NCBI GenBank assembly: GCA_964388495.1
Contig: CAYMAT010000010.1
Span: 1-34,624 of the forward strand
DNA length: 34,624 nucleotides
Direction: 5' to 3'
DNA from: CAYMAT01 sp964388495
GTDB lineage: Bacteria > Patescibacteriota > Gracilibacteria > Peribacterales > Peribacteraceae
The translations under genes and the position numbers were made by a program. Numbering within the stretch: position 1 is the stretch's first letter; the number at the start of each line of letters is the position of its first letter. Of this stretch, positions 14,462-22,101 are shown piece by piece. The notes under the pieces are model-generated. The model ran no database searches, had not been told where the DNA came from, and worked only from the letters and a program-made list of their open reading frames with translations.

Positions 14462-14968
14462 ATGGAACATCCCCAAAGACCGTATGCACCGCTTGATGTT
14501 TTTCGCTCTGCCGTGCGGTATTTCCCGCTTGTGTCCGTGAACATCGTGGCCCAGCGTCCGGATGGATCGGTGCTGTTCCTCCGTCGGGGGAATAATCCGG
14601 CCAAAAACCTGCTCTGGGTGCCGGGAGGCCGCATTCTCAACGGGGAGACCATTGAGGCAAGCATGCTCACTGTTTTGCGGCAGGAAACAGGACTCACCGG
14701 CGAACTGATTGCCGCCAGTCCGGAGTACCTGGAGGAACTCTGGCCCACGGATGACTTCACGGAAGAAGACTGGAAGCTGTATGACCGGGAGACGAAAATT
14801 GTGCATTACCTGGCAACCGTAGGGCTGGTGCGCGTGCCGCAGAACGCGCAGGTGACCGTCGATTCCCAATCCACGGACTTTGTCTGGAGCAAGACTCTTC
14901 CTCACGACCATCCTTTCCAGCGCCGGTACTTTGAAGTATTGGAACGAATGGGATTCAAGGTTCTCTAA
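14462..14968 (+). CDS. Nudix-fold protein, GDP-mannose mannosyl hydrolase-like, degenerate Nudix box
   Basis: The 168-aa product resembles Gmm/NudD-type GDP-mannose hydrolases, with YFPLVSVNIVAQRPDGSVLFLRR and NLLWVPGGRILNGETIEAS. The Nudix box GX5EX7REUXEEXGU at residues 56-78 keeps G56, E62, E75 and G77. The Arg-Glu pair is Thr70-Val71 and the first Glu of EE is Gln74. Gmm proteins also depart from the consensus, so some activity on sugar nucleotides is possible, but metal binding may be weakened. A TGG-TATTTT box 6 nt before ATG 14462 suggests a leaderless mRNA. It is co-directional with ruvC, which starts 69 nt after its stop. Confidence 0.8.
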   Translation: MEHPQRPYAPLDVFRSAVRYFPLVSVNIVAQRPDGSVLFLRRGNNPAKNLLWVPGGRILNGETIEASMLTVLRQETGLTGELIAASPEYLEELWPTDDFTEEDWKLYDRETKIVHYLATVGLVRVPQNAQVTVDSQSTDFVWSKTLPHDHPFQRRYFEVLERMGFKVL

Positions 14969-15024
14969 GTGAACCGCACGCACTTTTCCCCGTCTTTCCC
15001 CTTTTTCCCTTTTTTCCCCTCCCG

Positions 15025-15030
15025 TATTCT
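15025..15030 (+). promoter_or_regulatory. -10 box TATTCT, 7 nt before ruvC
   Basis: TATTCT is followed by CTCTTCC and the ATG at 15038. Its position rejects the in-frame upstream start at 14969 and predicts a leaderless ruvC transcript. Confidence 0.6.
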
Positions 15031-15037
15031 CTCTTCC

Positions 15038-15541
15038 ATGCGCGTGATCGGCATTGATCCGGGTCTTAGGACTATAGGCGTGGGCATTGTGGAAAAGGAC
15101 CAGAATGGCGCGCTGCGTGCCCGCGACTGGCTGGTCATCGAAACCCACGGCACGGACGCTCCGCCGCGTCTGCGCGAGATTAAAGAGGATTTAGAGGGCA
15201 TCCTGGAGGAACACAAGCCCACATTGGCCGTGGTGGAGCGCGTGTTCTTTGCCGTTAACGAGAAGTCCGCCATTGAGGTGGCGCAGGCGCGGGGGGTGAT
15301 TCTCCTGACGCTGGCCGAGCACGGCATTGAGGTGATGGAACCCAGCCCCCTCCAGATCAAGGCGGCCATTACCGGTGACGGCAAGGCCGATAAGCGCCAG
15401 ATGCAGGACATGGTGGCACGCATCCTGGAGCTCAAAGTTATCCCCTCCCCTGTGGATGCGGCGGATGCATTGGCAATGGCAATTTACGGAAGCTTGATGC
15501 GGCGGGAAGAAATCACCGTAGAAAATCTCACATCGTCATAA
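15038..15541 (+). CDS. ruvC: Holliday junction endonuclease RuvC
   Basis: RuvC resolves four-way DNA junctions with RuvAB. The 167-aa product begins MRVIGIDPGLRTIGVGIVE. The four catalytic acids are visible: Asp7, Glu67 (AVVERVFFAVNEKSA), Asp140 and Asp143 (PVDAADALAMAI). The PSPLQIKAAITGDGKADKRQM segment is the family's DNA-binding loop. Twenty-three extra in-frame codons upstream are Phe/Pro-rich and not conserved. ruvA and ruvB are not adjacent. Confidence 0.96.
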   Translation: MRVIGIDPGLRTIGVGIVEKDQNGALRARDWLVIETHGTDAPPRLREIKEDLEGILEEHKPTLAVVERVFFAVNEKSAIEVAQARGVILLTLAEHGIEVMEPSPLQIKAAITGDGKADKRQMQDMVARILELKVIPSPVDAADALAMAIYGSLMRREEITVENLTSS

Positions 15542-15544
15542 ACA

Positions 15545-15622
15545 AAATCTCAGGAAAAACAAAACGTATTTATTAGGAACTTTGTTCTTGCTGGAGATTT
15601 GGAAACTTTGACCCTGAGATTT
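15545..15622. repeat. Inverted repeat bracketing a convergent junction
   Basis: AAATCTCAGG (15545-15554) and CCTGAGATTT (15613-15622) are perfect 10-bp arms. They enclose the 58-nt gap between the ruvC stop and the convergent gene ending at 15621. It may act as a weak bidirectional terminator. Confidence 0.45.
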
Positions 15623-16196
15623 ACTGGCTATCACGCTTCCCCCGGGGCTTTGCCACAAACTCCCTGATCTCCGCGGCCTTCCCGGCGCGGATCAGGCTGT
15701 CGACCTTATCCAAATAGTGCTTCAGGTCTTCTGCGTAATAGAGCGAGGGGTATTTCACCTCATGGCGAGCGTCTGCGGTGCCGCTACGGATCAGCAACGG
15801 ACGGGAGAGGAAGATGGCATCGAAAAAGTTCTTATGTCCCGCCTCGCTTTCCTGGTACTGCGTCCATTTCACCGTGTGCATGGGCGCGTGGAACAGGTGC
15901 ATGGGCTCACTGACCAGGATGCGCTCGGTGGTGATCTGGAAAACAGCGTGTGCGTAGACGCGGTACCGCAGGACTTCAACGAGCACGATCATCAACAGCA
16001 GAACAAGGGCAATGGCGATCCACGGGATGGCGAACCCCTGCAACAGCGCCACAGTGCCCATCACAATACCCACCGCCACCCCCGCCGTGATACCTTCCAG
16101 AATTCCCACCAGCATGCTCTGGATCAGGACTCCGTAACTGGAGCGCTGGGTGCAGAGAAGCCGCTCGCCTTCATGGAGGAATCGTTGGTCGTGCAT
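15621..16196 (-). CDS. Two-helix membrane protein with bacterial PH-like domain
   Basis: The 191-aa product has a short cytoplasmic N-terminus and two adjacent membrane helices (about 23-49 and 54-77). A C-terminal domain follows whose opening, HAVFQITTERILVSEPMHLFHAPMHTVKWTQYQ, resembles bacterial PH (DUF304/YdbT) modules. The C-terminal tail is basic. Function is unknown; PH-like membrane proteins often have envelope or stress roles. Minus-strand TGC-TACACT (16208-16203) lies 6 nt before ATG 16196, so the mRNA is predicted to be leaderless. Confidence 0.7.
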   Translation of the reverse strand: MHDQRFLHEGERLLCTQRSSYGVLIQSMLVGILEGITAGVAVGIVMGTVALLQGFAIPWIAIALVLLLMIVLVEVLRYRVYAHAVFQITTERILVSEPMHLFHAPMHTVKWTQYQESEAGHKNFFDAIFLSRPLLIRSGTADARHEVKYPSLYYAEDLKHYLDKVDSLIRAGKAAEIREFVAKPRGKRDSQ

Positions 16197-16202
16197 AAGA
16201 CA

Positions 16203-16208
16203 AGTGTA
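16203..16208 (-). promoter_or_regulatory. Extended -10 (TGC-TACACT), 6 nt before start
   Basis: On the minus strand TTTTGCTACACT is followed by TGTCTT and ATG. This is among the clearest examples of the window-wide leaderless pattern. Confidence 0.65.
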
Positions 16209-16223
16209 GCAAAAGGCACGGTT

Positions 16224-16271
16224 CCCTTCTCCCTGCAGGGAGAAGGTGGCGCGTCGCGCGCCGGATGAGGG
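16224..16271. repeat. REP-like palindromic repeat after recF
   Basis: A perfect 22-bp palindrome, CCTTCTCCCTG/CAGGGAGAAGG (16225-16246), is followed by GGCGCG-TC-GCGCGCC-like pairing and GGATGAGGG. This is the general form of widespread CCTCATCC...CTTCTCCC intergenic repeats known in many bacteria. It sits just beyond the recF stop and could end or stabilise its mRNA. Confidence 0.65.
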
Positions 16272-16273
16272 CC

Positions 16274-17377
16274 TTAAGCCGCGGTGATCTCTCCAGACTC
16301 CACTTGGTGCACGCTCCCCGTGAATTCGCCGGGAATCGGCATGTCGGTAGCGGTCATCAGGACCTGATGATCCTTGAGCGATTCCAGGACGCGCTGCCGG
16401 TGGAAGGCATCTAATTCAGAGAAAATATCGTCCAGGAGGATCACCGCCCGCTCGTTCCTGCGGACTTCCATGTAGGAGGCCTGAAGAAGCAGAAGCGCCA
16501 ATGCCACCACGCGCTGCTGTCCGCGGGAGGCAAAGGAAAAGAGGGGCCGACCGTCGGCCAAAACCGTCCAATCATCGCGGTGAGGGCCAACTGAGGTAGT
16601 CTGGAGGAGAATGTCCCGCTCGCGGCGGGCACGGAGCATTTCGGCCAGTTTCCCGCGCGTCGTCTCCGCATCGGCATCATCGGTATTGCTCTGGTACACC
16701 ATCTTCACTTCCTTCCACGTCTCGCCAAAGCCCTGCACGTCATGCGGGAGCGAGAGATTGCACGTCTCCATCAGCTCCAGCCGCAGACGGACAAGGAATG
16801 CACCGTGATCCAGGAGGAACGGATCCCACGCATCCAGCGCATCGGGCGCACTCAGACCCTCCGCAATGCCCTTGAGGAGCGCGTTCCGCTGCTTGAGGAC
16901 GCGCTGGTACTCCAGGTAGTGGTGGAGATACTCCCCGCTTACCTGACAGAGAATCTGGTCCAAAAAACGCCTGCGCTCCGCGGGGGGCCCGGAGAAGAGC
17001 GTGAGATCCTGTGGGAGAAACGCGACGATGGGCAGCTGGCCCACCATGTCCTTGGTGGCGATTTTGACGGAATTTCTAAAGCACGCCTTCTGCCTGCGCG
17101 GGCTCATTTGACCGCACACTTCTAGTTCTGCCTCCTCCCCGGCGTCACTTTTGACACGTGCCGTGATGCGGTAAAAATCCGTCCCCCACTGCGGCAGATC
17201 TTCCTCCTCCACTCCCAAGAAGGACTTGGTGAGCGACAGGAGTCCCACTGCTTCCAGGAGATTCGTTTTTCCACTTCCGTTCTTGCCTACAAAAAGGTGC
17301 AGCTCGTCGTCCGAAAACCCCTGGGTGAGGACGGGATAATTGCGGAATTGCTCAAGGCGGATGGACAAGAGACGCAC
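16274..17377 (-). CDS. recF: DNA replication/repair ATPase RecF
   Basis: RecF is an SMC-like ABC ATPase that loads RecA at gaps with RecO and RecR. The 367-aa product starts VRLLSIRLEQFRNYPVLTQG. Walker A is GKNGSGKT (31-38), followed by the FLPQDLTLFSGPPAERRRFLD segment, the TTSVGPHRDD motif and the ABC signature FASRGQQR. Walker B is VILLDDIFSELD. GTG 17377 is chosen over ATG 17416 because the 13 upstream residues are not conserved and minus-strand TATTCT lies exactly 6 nt before the GTG. dnaN and gyrB, its usual neighbours, are absent. Confidence 0.95.
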   Translation of the reverse strand: MRLLSIRLEQFRNYPVLTQGFSDDELHLFVGKNGSGKTNLLEAVGLLSLTKSFLGVEEEDLPQWGTDFYRITARVKSDAGEEAELEVCGQMSPRRQKACFRNSVKIATKDMVGQLPIVAFLPQDLTLFSGPPAERRRFLDQILCQVSGEYLHHYLEYQRVLKQRNALLKGIAEGLSAPDALDAWDPFLLDHGAFLVRLRLELMETCNLSLPHDVQGFGETWKEVKMVYQSNTDDADAETTRGKLAEMLRARRERDILLQTTSVGPHRDDWTVLADGRPLFSFASRGQQRVVALALLLLQASYMEVRRNERAVILLDDIFSELDAFHRQRVLESLKDHQVLMTATDMPIPGEFTGSVHQVESGEITAA

Positions 17378-17383
17378 AGGAAT

Positions 17384-17389
17384 AGAATA
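17384..17389 (-). promoter_or_regulatory. -10 box TATTCT, 6 nt before recF GTG
   Basis: On the minus strand TATTCT, ATTCCT and GTG follow one another. It decides the recF start and predicts a leaderless transcript beginning with GTG. Confidence 0.6.
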
Positions 17390-17475
17390 CAGAAAAGTCC
17401 AGGGCTCACATACCAAGTAAGGCCAGATACGGCTACAGGAAAAGTTTCCTGCTTCTCCTTGAATTTTACTTCTCC

Positions 17476-17976
17476 CTACTTGGCTTTTGAATCCTGAACT
17501 TGTTTTAGCGCCTCATTGTACAAATCTCGGACCAACTCCACATACGCTTTCCTTTTTACCGTGCGGGATAGATCGCGGATGTCGATCCATTGATACTGGT
17601 CGATTTCCTTGTTATCGACCGTTACTGCGGCATCGGCGGGAGCCAGGGCGTACACAAAGCGGATCTGCTGGCCCTTGATGTTGTCCGGGCGGAACCGGCG
17701 GTAGGACTCCGGGAACGTGTATTCGTACACGCGGTTACTGATACCCAAAACCGTACAACCCGTGAGGGATGCCTCCTCTTTGAGCTCGCGCAATGCCGCC
17801 TGCTCCACGGTCTCTCCGGGCTCCATACCGCCCTGCGGCAACTGCCAGGCGTCTTTTTTGCGGGGTTTGTGGACAATGAGTATCTGGTACACATCGTCGC
17901 ATTTTCCGCCGGGTGCACAGACGGAAACCGGCCGGAGGACCAGGATGGACGCTGCTTGGCGGAAAACATCGGTCAT
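17476..17976 (-). CDS. RppH-like Nudix hydrolase
   Basis: The 166-aa product has an intact Nudix box (residues 50-72, GGMEPGETVEQAALRELKEE). The preceding KDAWQLPQGG and the later QQIRFVYALAP and YQWIDIRDL match the RppH/Ap4A hydrolase subgroup. RppH removes pyrophosphate from triphosphorylated mRNA 5' ends; dinucleoside polyphosphate hydrolysis is the alternative. A 10-residue insertion (SVCAPGGKCDD) after the first strand is unusual. Minus-strand TATACT (17989-17984) lies 7 nt before ATG 17976. In a genome with many predicted leaderless mRNAs, an RNA 5'-end enzyme is of interest, but the link is inference only. Confidence 0.85.
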   Translation of the reverse strand: MTDVFRQAASILVLRPVSVCAPGGKCDDVYQILIVHKPRKKDAWQLPQGGMEPGETVEQAALRELKEEASLTGCTVLGISNRVYEYTFPESYRRFRPDNIKGQQIRFVYALAPADAAVTVDNKEIDQYQWIDIRDLSRTVKRKAYVELVRDLYNEALKQVQDSKAK

Positions 17977-17983
17977 GGAATGC

Positions 17984-17989
17984 AGTATA
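17984..17989 (-). promoter_or_regulatory. -10 box TATACT, 7 nt before start
   Basis: The minus-strand sequence TATACT-GCATTCC-ATG predicts a leaderless Nudix mRNA. Confidence 0.65.
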
Positions 17990-18028
17990 ACGCAAAAAAA
18001 CCTCAGTCACCTCGGTCCCGTCGGTTAC

Positions 18029-18214
18029 TTATTTGGAGTGACGCTCTTCCTTCATCTTGGCCGGCGTGCGCTTGCGGTCCGTGGGGCCGTACTTGGCCAG
18101 CTTCTGATCCTTCCACGACTTGCCGTCCCTCTGCTTGTGCAGACGGATGCTGCCCACCCGCATGTTGCAGACAGTGCAGTAGACGCCGAAAACTGTACGC
18201 TTACCTCTAGGCAT
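18029..18214 (-). CDS. rpmG: bL33-like ribosomal protein
   Basis: The 61-aa basic product begins MPRGKRTVFGVYCTVCNMRVG and continues DQKLAKYGPTDRKRT. The order of a strand with CxxC, a basic loop, and the KLxKYxPxxRKxT segment matches large-subunit protein bL33. Only the first CxxC of the usual two zinc pairs is present; the second is replaced by YGPTDRK, as in zinc-free bL33 variants. The C-terminus (PAKMKEERHSK) is extended and charged. Minus-strand TACAAT lies 9 nt before ATG 18214. Because the protein is short, another small zinc-ribbon protein remains possible. Confidence 0.6.
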   Translation of the reverse strand: MPRGKRTVFGVYCTVCNMRVGSIRLHKQRDGKSWKDQKLAKYGPTDRKRTPAKMKEERHSK

Positions 18215-18305
18215 TGCCGGGAGATTGTACGGATGCCATGGCCCCAGCGCAAGGGGCAATGCGTGGCCAAATTCCCATCGCTTTTTACGTATTCCCTAAA
18301 CATGG

Positions 18306-18311
18306 TATAAT
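18306..18311 (+). promoter_or_regulatory. Consensus extended -10 (TGG-TATAAT)
   Basis: This is a perfect TATAAT with a TGG upstream. The predicted leader of about 47 nt contains AAACCG...CGGTTT (about 18330-18353), a small hairpin before the 84-aa gene. Confidence 0.6.
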
Positions 18312-18364
18312 ATATTGCTCTTTCACATACGGTACAAACCGCCCTCGGAACACGGTTTGCTGAT

Positions 18365-18619
18365 ATGCGTGGAGCCTTTTGGAGGACCATCATGGTTCTT
18401 CTTTCTGTTTGCTGGCTCTGCGGCTTGGTTTTGGCAATTTTACTCTTAGCGATTGGTGCTCTTCTTTTGAGCAACAAAAACTGGGGTTTTAGAACCGCCA
18501 TTGGATGCAGCATGACCATCGTGTCAGTCTTCATCTTAGGCGCGCTCCTTGTGTCGCCATCACAATCCGCAAATGCCATATTGGAAACGACAATAACAGT
18601 CATCGACTTGCTCGCATGA
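18365..18619 (+). CDS. 84-aa two-helix membrane protein
   Basis: The family is not recognised. The product has two hydrophobic segments (about 10-36, VLLSVCWLCGLVLAILLLAIGALLL, and 44-63, TAIGCSMTIVSVFILGALLV) joined by SNKNWGFR. ATG 18365 has no SD sequence, and an internal Met10 is an alternative start. It has its own strong promoter (18306-18311) and a terminator (18641-18670), which support expression. It differs from most neighbours in having a genuine leader. Confidence 0.55.
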   Translation: MRGAFWRTIMVLLSVCWLCGLVLAILLLAIGALLLSNKNWGFRTAIGCSMTIVSVFILGALLVSPSQSANAILETTITVIDLLA

Positions 18620-18640
18620 CACGTACTCGTCGTTTCCTGA

Positions 18641-18670
18641 CCCCTCATCTCACGATGGGGGGTTATTTTT
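18641..18670 (+). terminator. Intrinsic terminator
   Basis: CCCCTCATC (18641-18649) pairs with GATGGGGGG (18654-18662; one G-T pair), followed by TTATTTTT. It overlaps the convergent trxB stop. Confidence 0.75.
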
Positions 18671-19589
18671 ACTGCTGCGTGGTCACATAATTAAAGACAC
18701 TGTTTGCGGCTATGGCCCCCTCGCCTGCCGCCGTCGTGAATTGGGCAAAGTGATTACTGCCGCTGGTCACATCCCCCGCCCCAAAGAGTCCAGGAACCGT
18801 GGACGCCATACCTGCATCCACTTCTAGATAGCCTTTGGCATCCAGCTTTGCGCCCAGTTGCTCGGCAAGAGCTGTAGCCGGAGTGGAACCGATCTCAATA
18901 AAAACGCCGTCCACACTCAATGTTTCGGACCCATTATGCGGCTTATTGAGCTTCACTCCCCGGACTTTGGTATCGCCCGTCACCTCCGTGATGCTGTTTT
19001 CCAAAACCATCACGATATTTTTCTTCTCCTTCACCTTCTCCACCCAGTACGGCTCTGCACGGAACGTGTCCTTGCGGTGGATGAGATACACCGTCTTTGC
19101 CACTTGTGCCGCGATGGCCGCGCCTTCAACGGCACTGTCCCCTCCTCCAATCACCGCCACGTCCTTGTTGCGGTAAAAGAACGCGTCGCACGTGGCGCAG
19201 TACGTAACGCCTTTGCCGGAGAACTCCGCTTCGCCTTTGACTCCCAGGTGTCGCTTGTTGCTGCCGGTGGCGAGGATCACCGTCTTCCCCTCCACGGTCT
19301 TGCCGTCATCCATTGTGATCATAAAACTTTTGGCGGTTTTTTCAATCTTGGTCACGCGCGCACGGGCGAAGGTCACTTCACTAAAGCTCGTCGCATGCTT
19401 CTTGAACTTCTCCATCAGGTCCGGACCGCGGATTTCCATTTCCCCCGGCCAGTTCCCCACCTCGGCGGCGGTATTGCCCATGCCCCCCTCGTCCAAACCC
19501 ACCAAAAACGTGCTGAGCTTGTACCGGGCGGCGTAAATGGCGGCGGTATACCCTGCGGCACCCAATCCGATGATGATAACGTCTTGCAT
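18669..19589 (-). CDS. trxB: Thioredoxin reductase
   Basis: This flavoenzyme transfers electrons from NADPH to thioredoxin. The 306-aa product starts MQDVIIIGLGAAGYTAAIYA (FAD-binding). It carries the redox-active CATC (131-134) in YCATCDAFFYR, the NADPH-binding GGGDSAVEGA (148-157) and the C-terminal FAD motif GLFGAGDVTSG. ATG 19589 is preferred over 19631 because the extra 14 residues are not family-like and minus-strand TACTCT lies 6 nt upstream. No thioredoxin gene is adjacent. Confidence 0.96.
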   Translation of the reverse strand: MQDVIIIGLGAAGYTAAIYAARYKLSTFLVGLDEGGMGNTAAEVGNWPGEMEIRGPDLMEKFKKHATSFSEVTFARARVTKIEKTAKSFMITMDDGKTVEGKTVILATGSNKRHLGVKGEAEFSGKGVTYCATCDAFFYRNKDVAVIGGGDSAVEGAAIAAQVAKTVYLIHRKDTFRAEPYWVEKVKEKKNIVMVLENSITEVTGDTKVRGVKLNKPHNGSETLSVDGVFIEIGSTPATALAEQLGAKLDAKGYLEVDAGMASTVPGLFGAGDVTSGSNHFAQFTTAAGEGAIAANSVFNYVTTQQ

Positions 19590-19595
19590 ACCCCT

Positions 19596-19601
19596 AGAGT
19601 A
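19596..19601 (-). promoter_or_regulatory. -10 box TACTCT, 6 nt before trxB
   Basis: The minus-strand sequence TACTCT-AGGGGT-ATG decides the trxB start. Confidence 0.55.
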
Positions 19602-19736
19602 TCGGAGCGGGGGGAGGTGTTCTTTTGACATGTAGAACTATTATTTTGGCATATACAAGCCATACCGTCCGGGTTGGGCAAAGTATCCGTCTCCCCCCTC
19701 CTCCTGCGGCAATCCCGTCTGTTCTTTACTACAGGC

Positions 19737-20114
19737 ATGCACTTCACCTCCTCCACGGGGAGCGCCCCGCCTCCCCCGTCGTCCATTCCCGCTTGTGGAA
19801 TGCGGCAGATGCCGCCACGGAACGCATATGGGGATGCCTGCGAACATCTCCTCGTGGAGGGGGACGTGCATATCCTGCGCAACCTGCTGGATATCACGGA
19901 CTCTCAAGGACGTTTTCTGCTCAGCCCCCTGGAACGGAATGAGGGCATGCTTCTGCTCCGGCAGAAGAAAAGCCGGGCCCAGCTGGCCGAATTTTTCGAC
20001 TGGTTTGGGGATACCCTGCGGGAGCGGCTGAAAGAGCGTCAGGACACCCAGCCGCGGACGCGCATGGCATCCACAATACGGCTGACACCCACAATGAAAG
20101 CCGCCTTGCGGTAA
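19737..20114 (+). CDS. Hypothetical 125-aa protein convergent with gdhA
   Basis: The family is not recognised. From ATG 19737 the product has a Ser/Pro-rich start followed by a helical, charged region (HLLVEGDVHILRNLLDIT, EGMLLLRQKKSRAQLAEFFDWFGDTLRERLKER). It has no membrane segment. A weak -10 (TTTACT, 19725-19730) lies 6 nt before the ATG, matching the pattern elsewhere. The last 25 codons overlap the 3' end of gdhA on the other strand by 76 bp. It fills a gap of about 450 bp that would otherwise be empty, and its residue pattern looks real rather than antisense. Confidence 0.55.
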   Translation: MHFTSSTGSAPPPPSSIPACGMRQMPPRNAYGDACEHLLVEGDVHILRNLLDITDSQGRFLLSPLERNEGMLLLRQKKSRAQLAEFFDWFGDTLRERLKERQDTQPRTRMASTIRLTPTMKAALR

Positions 20115-21334
20115 CTGACCTTGCGACGGTGTACCTCACGGCGCACGTCCCGGTACGCATCCAGCATGATGCGCTTCAGTTCGCTGTCCACGTACGCGTC
20201 CGTCCACTGCTCGCCGCTGCGGCCCTGCGTCCACTCAAAATAGCTGACAGTCACGCCGCCCGCGTTGGCCAGCACGTCCGGAATGATGCGCACACCCCTC
20301 TTTTCCAGCGCGTCATCCGCCTCCGGCGTGGTGGGACCGTTGGCCAGCTCCAGGATGTACTTGGCCTGGATCTTGCCGGCGTTTTTATCGTTGATGACGT
20401 TGTCCAACGCGGCGGGGATTAAAATGTCGCAGTCGCATTCCAGCAACTCCTCGTTACTGATGTGTTTGACGTTATCCATCTTCATCTTCTGCGTGTCGCA
20501 GACGGACCCCTGGCAGTACTCGCCCGCCACGGAGCCGGTCTTGTTCTTGTACTTCTCAATGCGGACCGGATCGATCCCCTCCTCGCTGTAAATGCCGCCC
20601 TGGGAATCACTGACCGCCACAATGGTGTATCCCGCGTCGTGGAGCAGATGCGCCATGGTGGCGCCGGCATTGCCAAATCCCTGCACGGCCACGCGGAGCT
20701 TGCGCTTCTCCAGCGCCTCGCCCTCCACCAGTTCCTCCAGCAAAAAGAAGCCACCGCGCGCCGTGGCCGTATCGCGGCCCCGGGAACCGCCGTAACTGAG
20801 CGGCTTACCCGTGATCATGGCGGGGGCGTAGGAGTTGGTCAGTTTTTCGTACTCATCGCGCATCCAGGCCATGATGGCGGGCGTGGTGTTCACATCGGGG
20901 GCGGGGCAGTCGATATCCGGACCCAGGTGGTCCTGAAAGGCACGTACGTAGGCGCGGGAGACGGCCTGGACCTCCTTTTTACTGAGGGTCTTGGGGTTGC
21001 ACTGCACTCCACCCTTGCCGCCGCCAAACGGAATGCCCACCACGGCAGTCTTAACGGCCATCAGAGCCGCCAGCGCCTTCACCTCGTCCTCATCCGCAAG
21101 CTCGTGATAGCGGATGCCGCCTTTGTACGGGCCGCGAGCATTGTTGTACTGCACGCGGAACGCCGGAAACGTCGCCTCAGAACCATCGTCCTTGGTGATC
21201 GTGACGGACGTCTTGTGAATATGCTGCGGCTCGCGGAGGAGCGATTTTTCCGCATCACTGAGACCCAGGATGGAAAATGAATCTTCCAGGTTCCGGACAA
21301 ACCGTTCGTAGGGCGTGGCGGCACTTTTGGGCAT
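20039..21334 (-). CDS. gdhA: Glutamate dehydrogenase (Glu/Leu/Phe/Val family)
   Basis: This enzyme interconverts glutamate and 2-oxoglutarate plus ammonia. The 431-aa product has the catalytic GGGKGGVQCNPK motif and the DCPAPDVNTTPAIMAWMRDEYE segment. The Rossmann motif VAVQGFGNAGATMAHLL follows, then ELANGPTTPEADD and DVLANAGGVTVSYFEW. ATG 21334 (MPKSAATPYERFVRNLEDSF) is the natural start; 36 upstream in-frame codons read into the preceding gene's 3' region. There is no SD. It lies 55 nt after the CADD-like gene and may share its transcript. It could supply or consume L-glutamate for the MurD/MurL route; that link is inference. Confidence 0.95.
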   Translation of the reverse strand: MPKSAATPYERFVRNLEDSFSILGLSDAEKSLLREPQHIHKTSVTITKDDGSEATFPAFRVQYNNARGPYKGGIRYHELADEDEVKALAALMAVKTAVVGIPFGGGKGGVQCNPKTLSKKEVQAVSRAYVRAFQDHLGPDIDCPAPDVNTTPAIMAWMRDEYEKLTNSYAPAMITGKPLSYGGSRGRDTATARGGFFLLEELVEGEALEKRKLRVAVQGFGNAGATMAHLLHDAGYTIVAVSDSQGGIYSEEGIDPVRIEKYKNKTGSVAGEYCQGSVCDTQKMKMDNVKHISNEELLECDCDILIPAALDNVINDKNAGKIQAKYILELANGPTTPEADDALEKRGVRIIPDVLANAGGVTVSYFEWTQGRSGEQWTDAYVDSELKRIMLDAYRDVRREVHRRKVSYRKAAFIVGVSRIVDAMRVRGWVS

Positions 21335-21389
21335 GAAGGTGGGGTAAGGAAATGAAATGCATCGTAAACCATCCCCTTCTCCGCTGCCC

Positions 21390-22028
21390 TCAGCAGGCGC
21401 ACGAGATGCCGCGCGCCTCGCACACCGCATCCAGTACCGCATTTTGTGAGGTGAGCGAGGTATCGACTGCTGCGGGGGCTACCGCCTCATCCACCTGGAA
21501 GAGACGCCAGACCTTGAGGTGCTCCTCTTCGTGCAGGTGCTCGTCAAAGTAGATGTGCGCGTCCTCACTGGTGAGGTTGTAGAAAGCCGTGAGGCCTTCC
21601 TTCTTGGTCTGTGCAATCTGGGCCAGCTCGCACTCCAGCGCGTAGATGGCGGAAATGCCCTCGTCCGTGGTGCGCTCGGCAACGGCCTCCAATGCCTTCA
21701 CCGCATCCTGCACTTTCTGACTGGGGACATAGCCCACGATCTCGGACTCATTGATGCCAAGGCTGCGTGCAAAACGCTTCCACAAAGCCACGTGCTCCGT
21801 TTCTTCGCGGATATTGCGTTCAATACGCGTGCGGAGCATGGGGTCCTGCACACGGTCATACACGCGCTGCACAATACCCGGGATGTGCTGCACCAAGTGG
21901 AAATACTCTTTGGCATAGACCTGCAAATCCTCGAGCGTGAGCTCGCCCTTAGACCACTTCACATAGAAAGGGTGCTTGAGGAGTGAGCGGGAAGCGATAA
22001 CGGAATCAAACTGAGAAAGGTTGATCAT
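21390..22028 (-). CDS. CADD/PqqC/TenA-superfamily diiron protein
   Basis: The 212-aa all-helical product belongs to the haem-oxygenase-like superfamily. LLKHPFYVKWSKGELTLEDL and QVYAKEYFHLVQHIPGIV are typical openings. EETEH (75-79), LECELAQ (131-137) and FDEHLHEEEH (161-170) supply the acidic and His ligands of a diiron site. The best match from memory is the CADD-like subgroup. Its chlamydial member makes p-aminobenzoate by cleaving its own tyrosine with oxygen, which would be notable here because no pab genes are visible. TenA or PqqC function is less likely because no thiamin or PQQ genes are adjacent. It has no clean -10 or SD (CCTATACAT lies just upstream of ATG 22028). Confidence 0.75.
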   Translation of the reverse strand: MINLSQFDSVIASRSLLKHPFYVKWSKGELTLEDLQVYAKEYFHLVQHIPGIVQRVYDRVQDPMLRTRIERNIREETEHVALWKRFARSLGINESEIVGYVPSQKVQDAVKALEAVAERTTDEGISAIYALECELAQIAQTKKEGLTAFYNLTSEDAHIYFDEHLHEEEHLKVWRLFQVDEAVAPAAVDTSLTSQNAVLDAVCEARGISCAC

Positions 22029-22101
22029 GGGATGTATAGGAGAAGACGGAACCGAGCGTAAGCAATTACGCGACGGATGTCACGCACTCGTGCACAAACC
22101 T

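Noticed and set aside
20462..21280. Long plus-strand open frame opposite gdhA
   Set aside because: It lies wholly antisense to glutamate dehydrogenase and has shadow-like composition.
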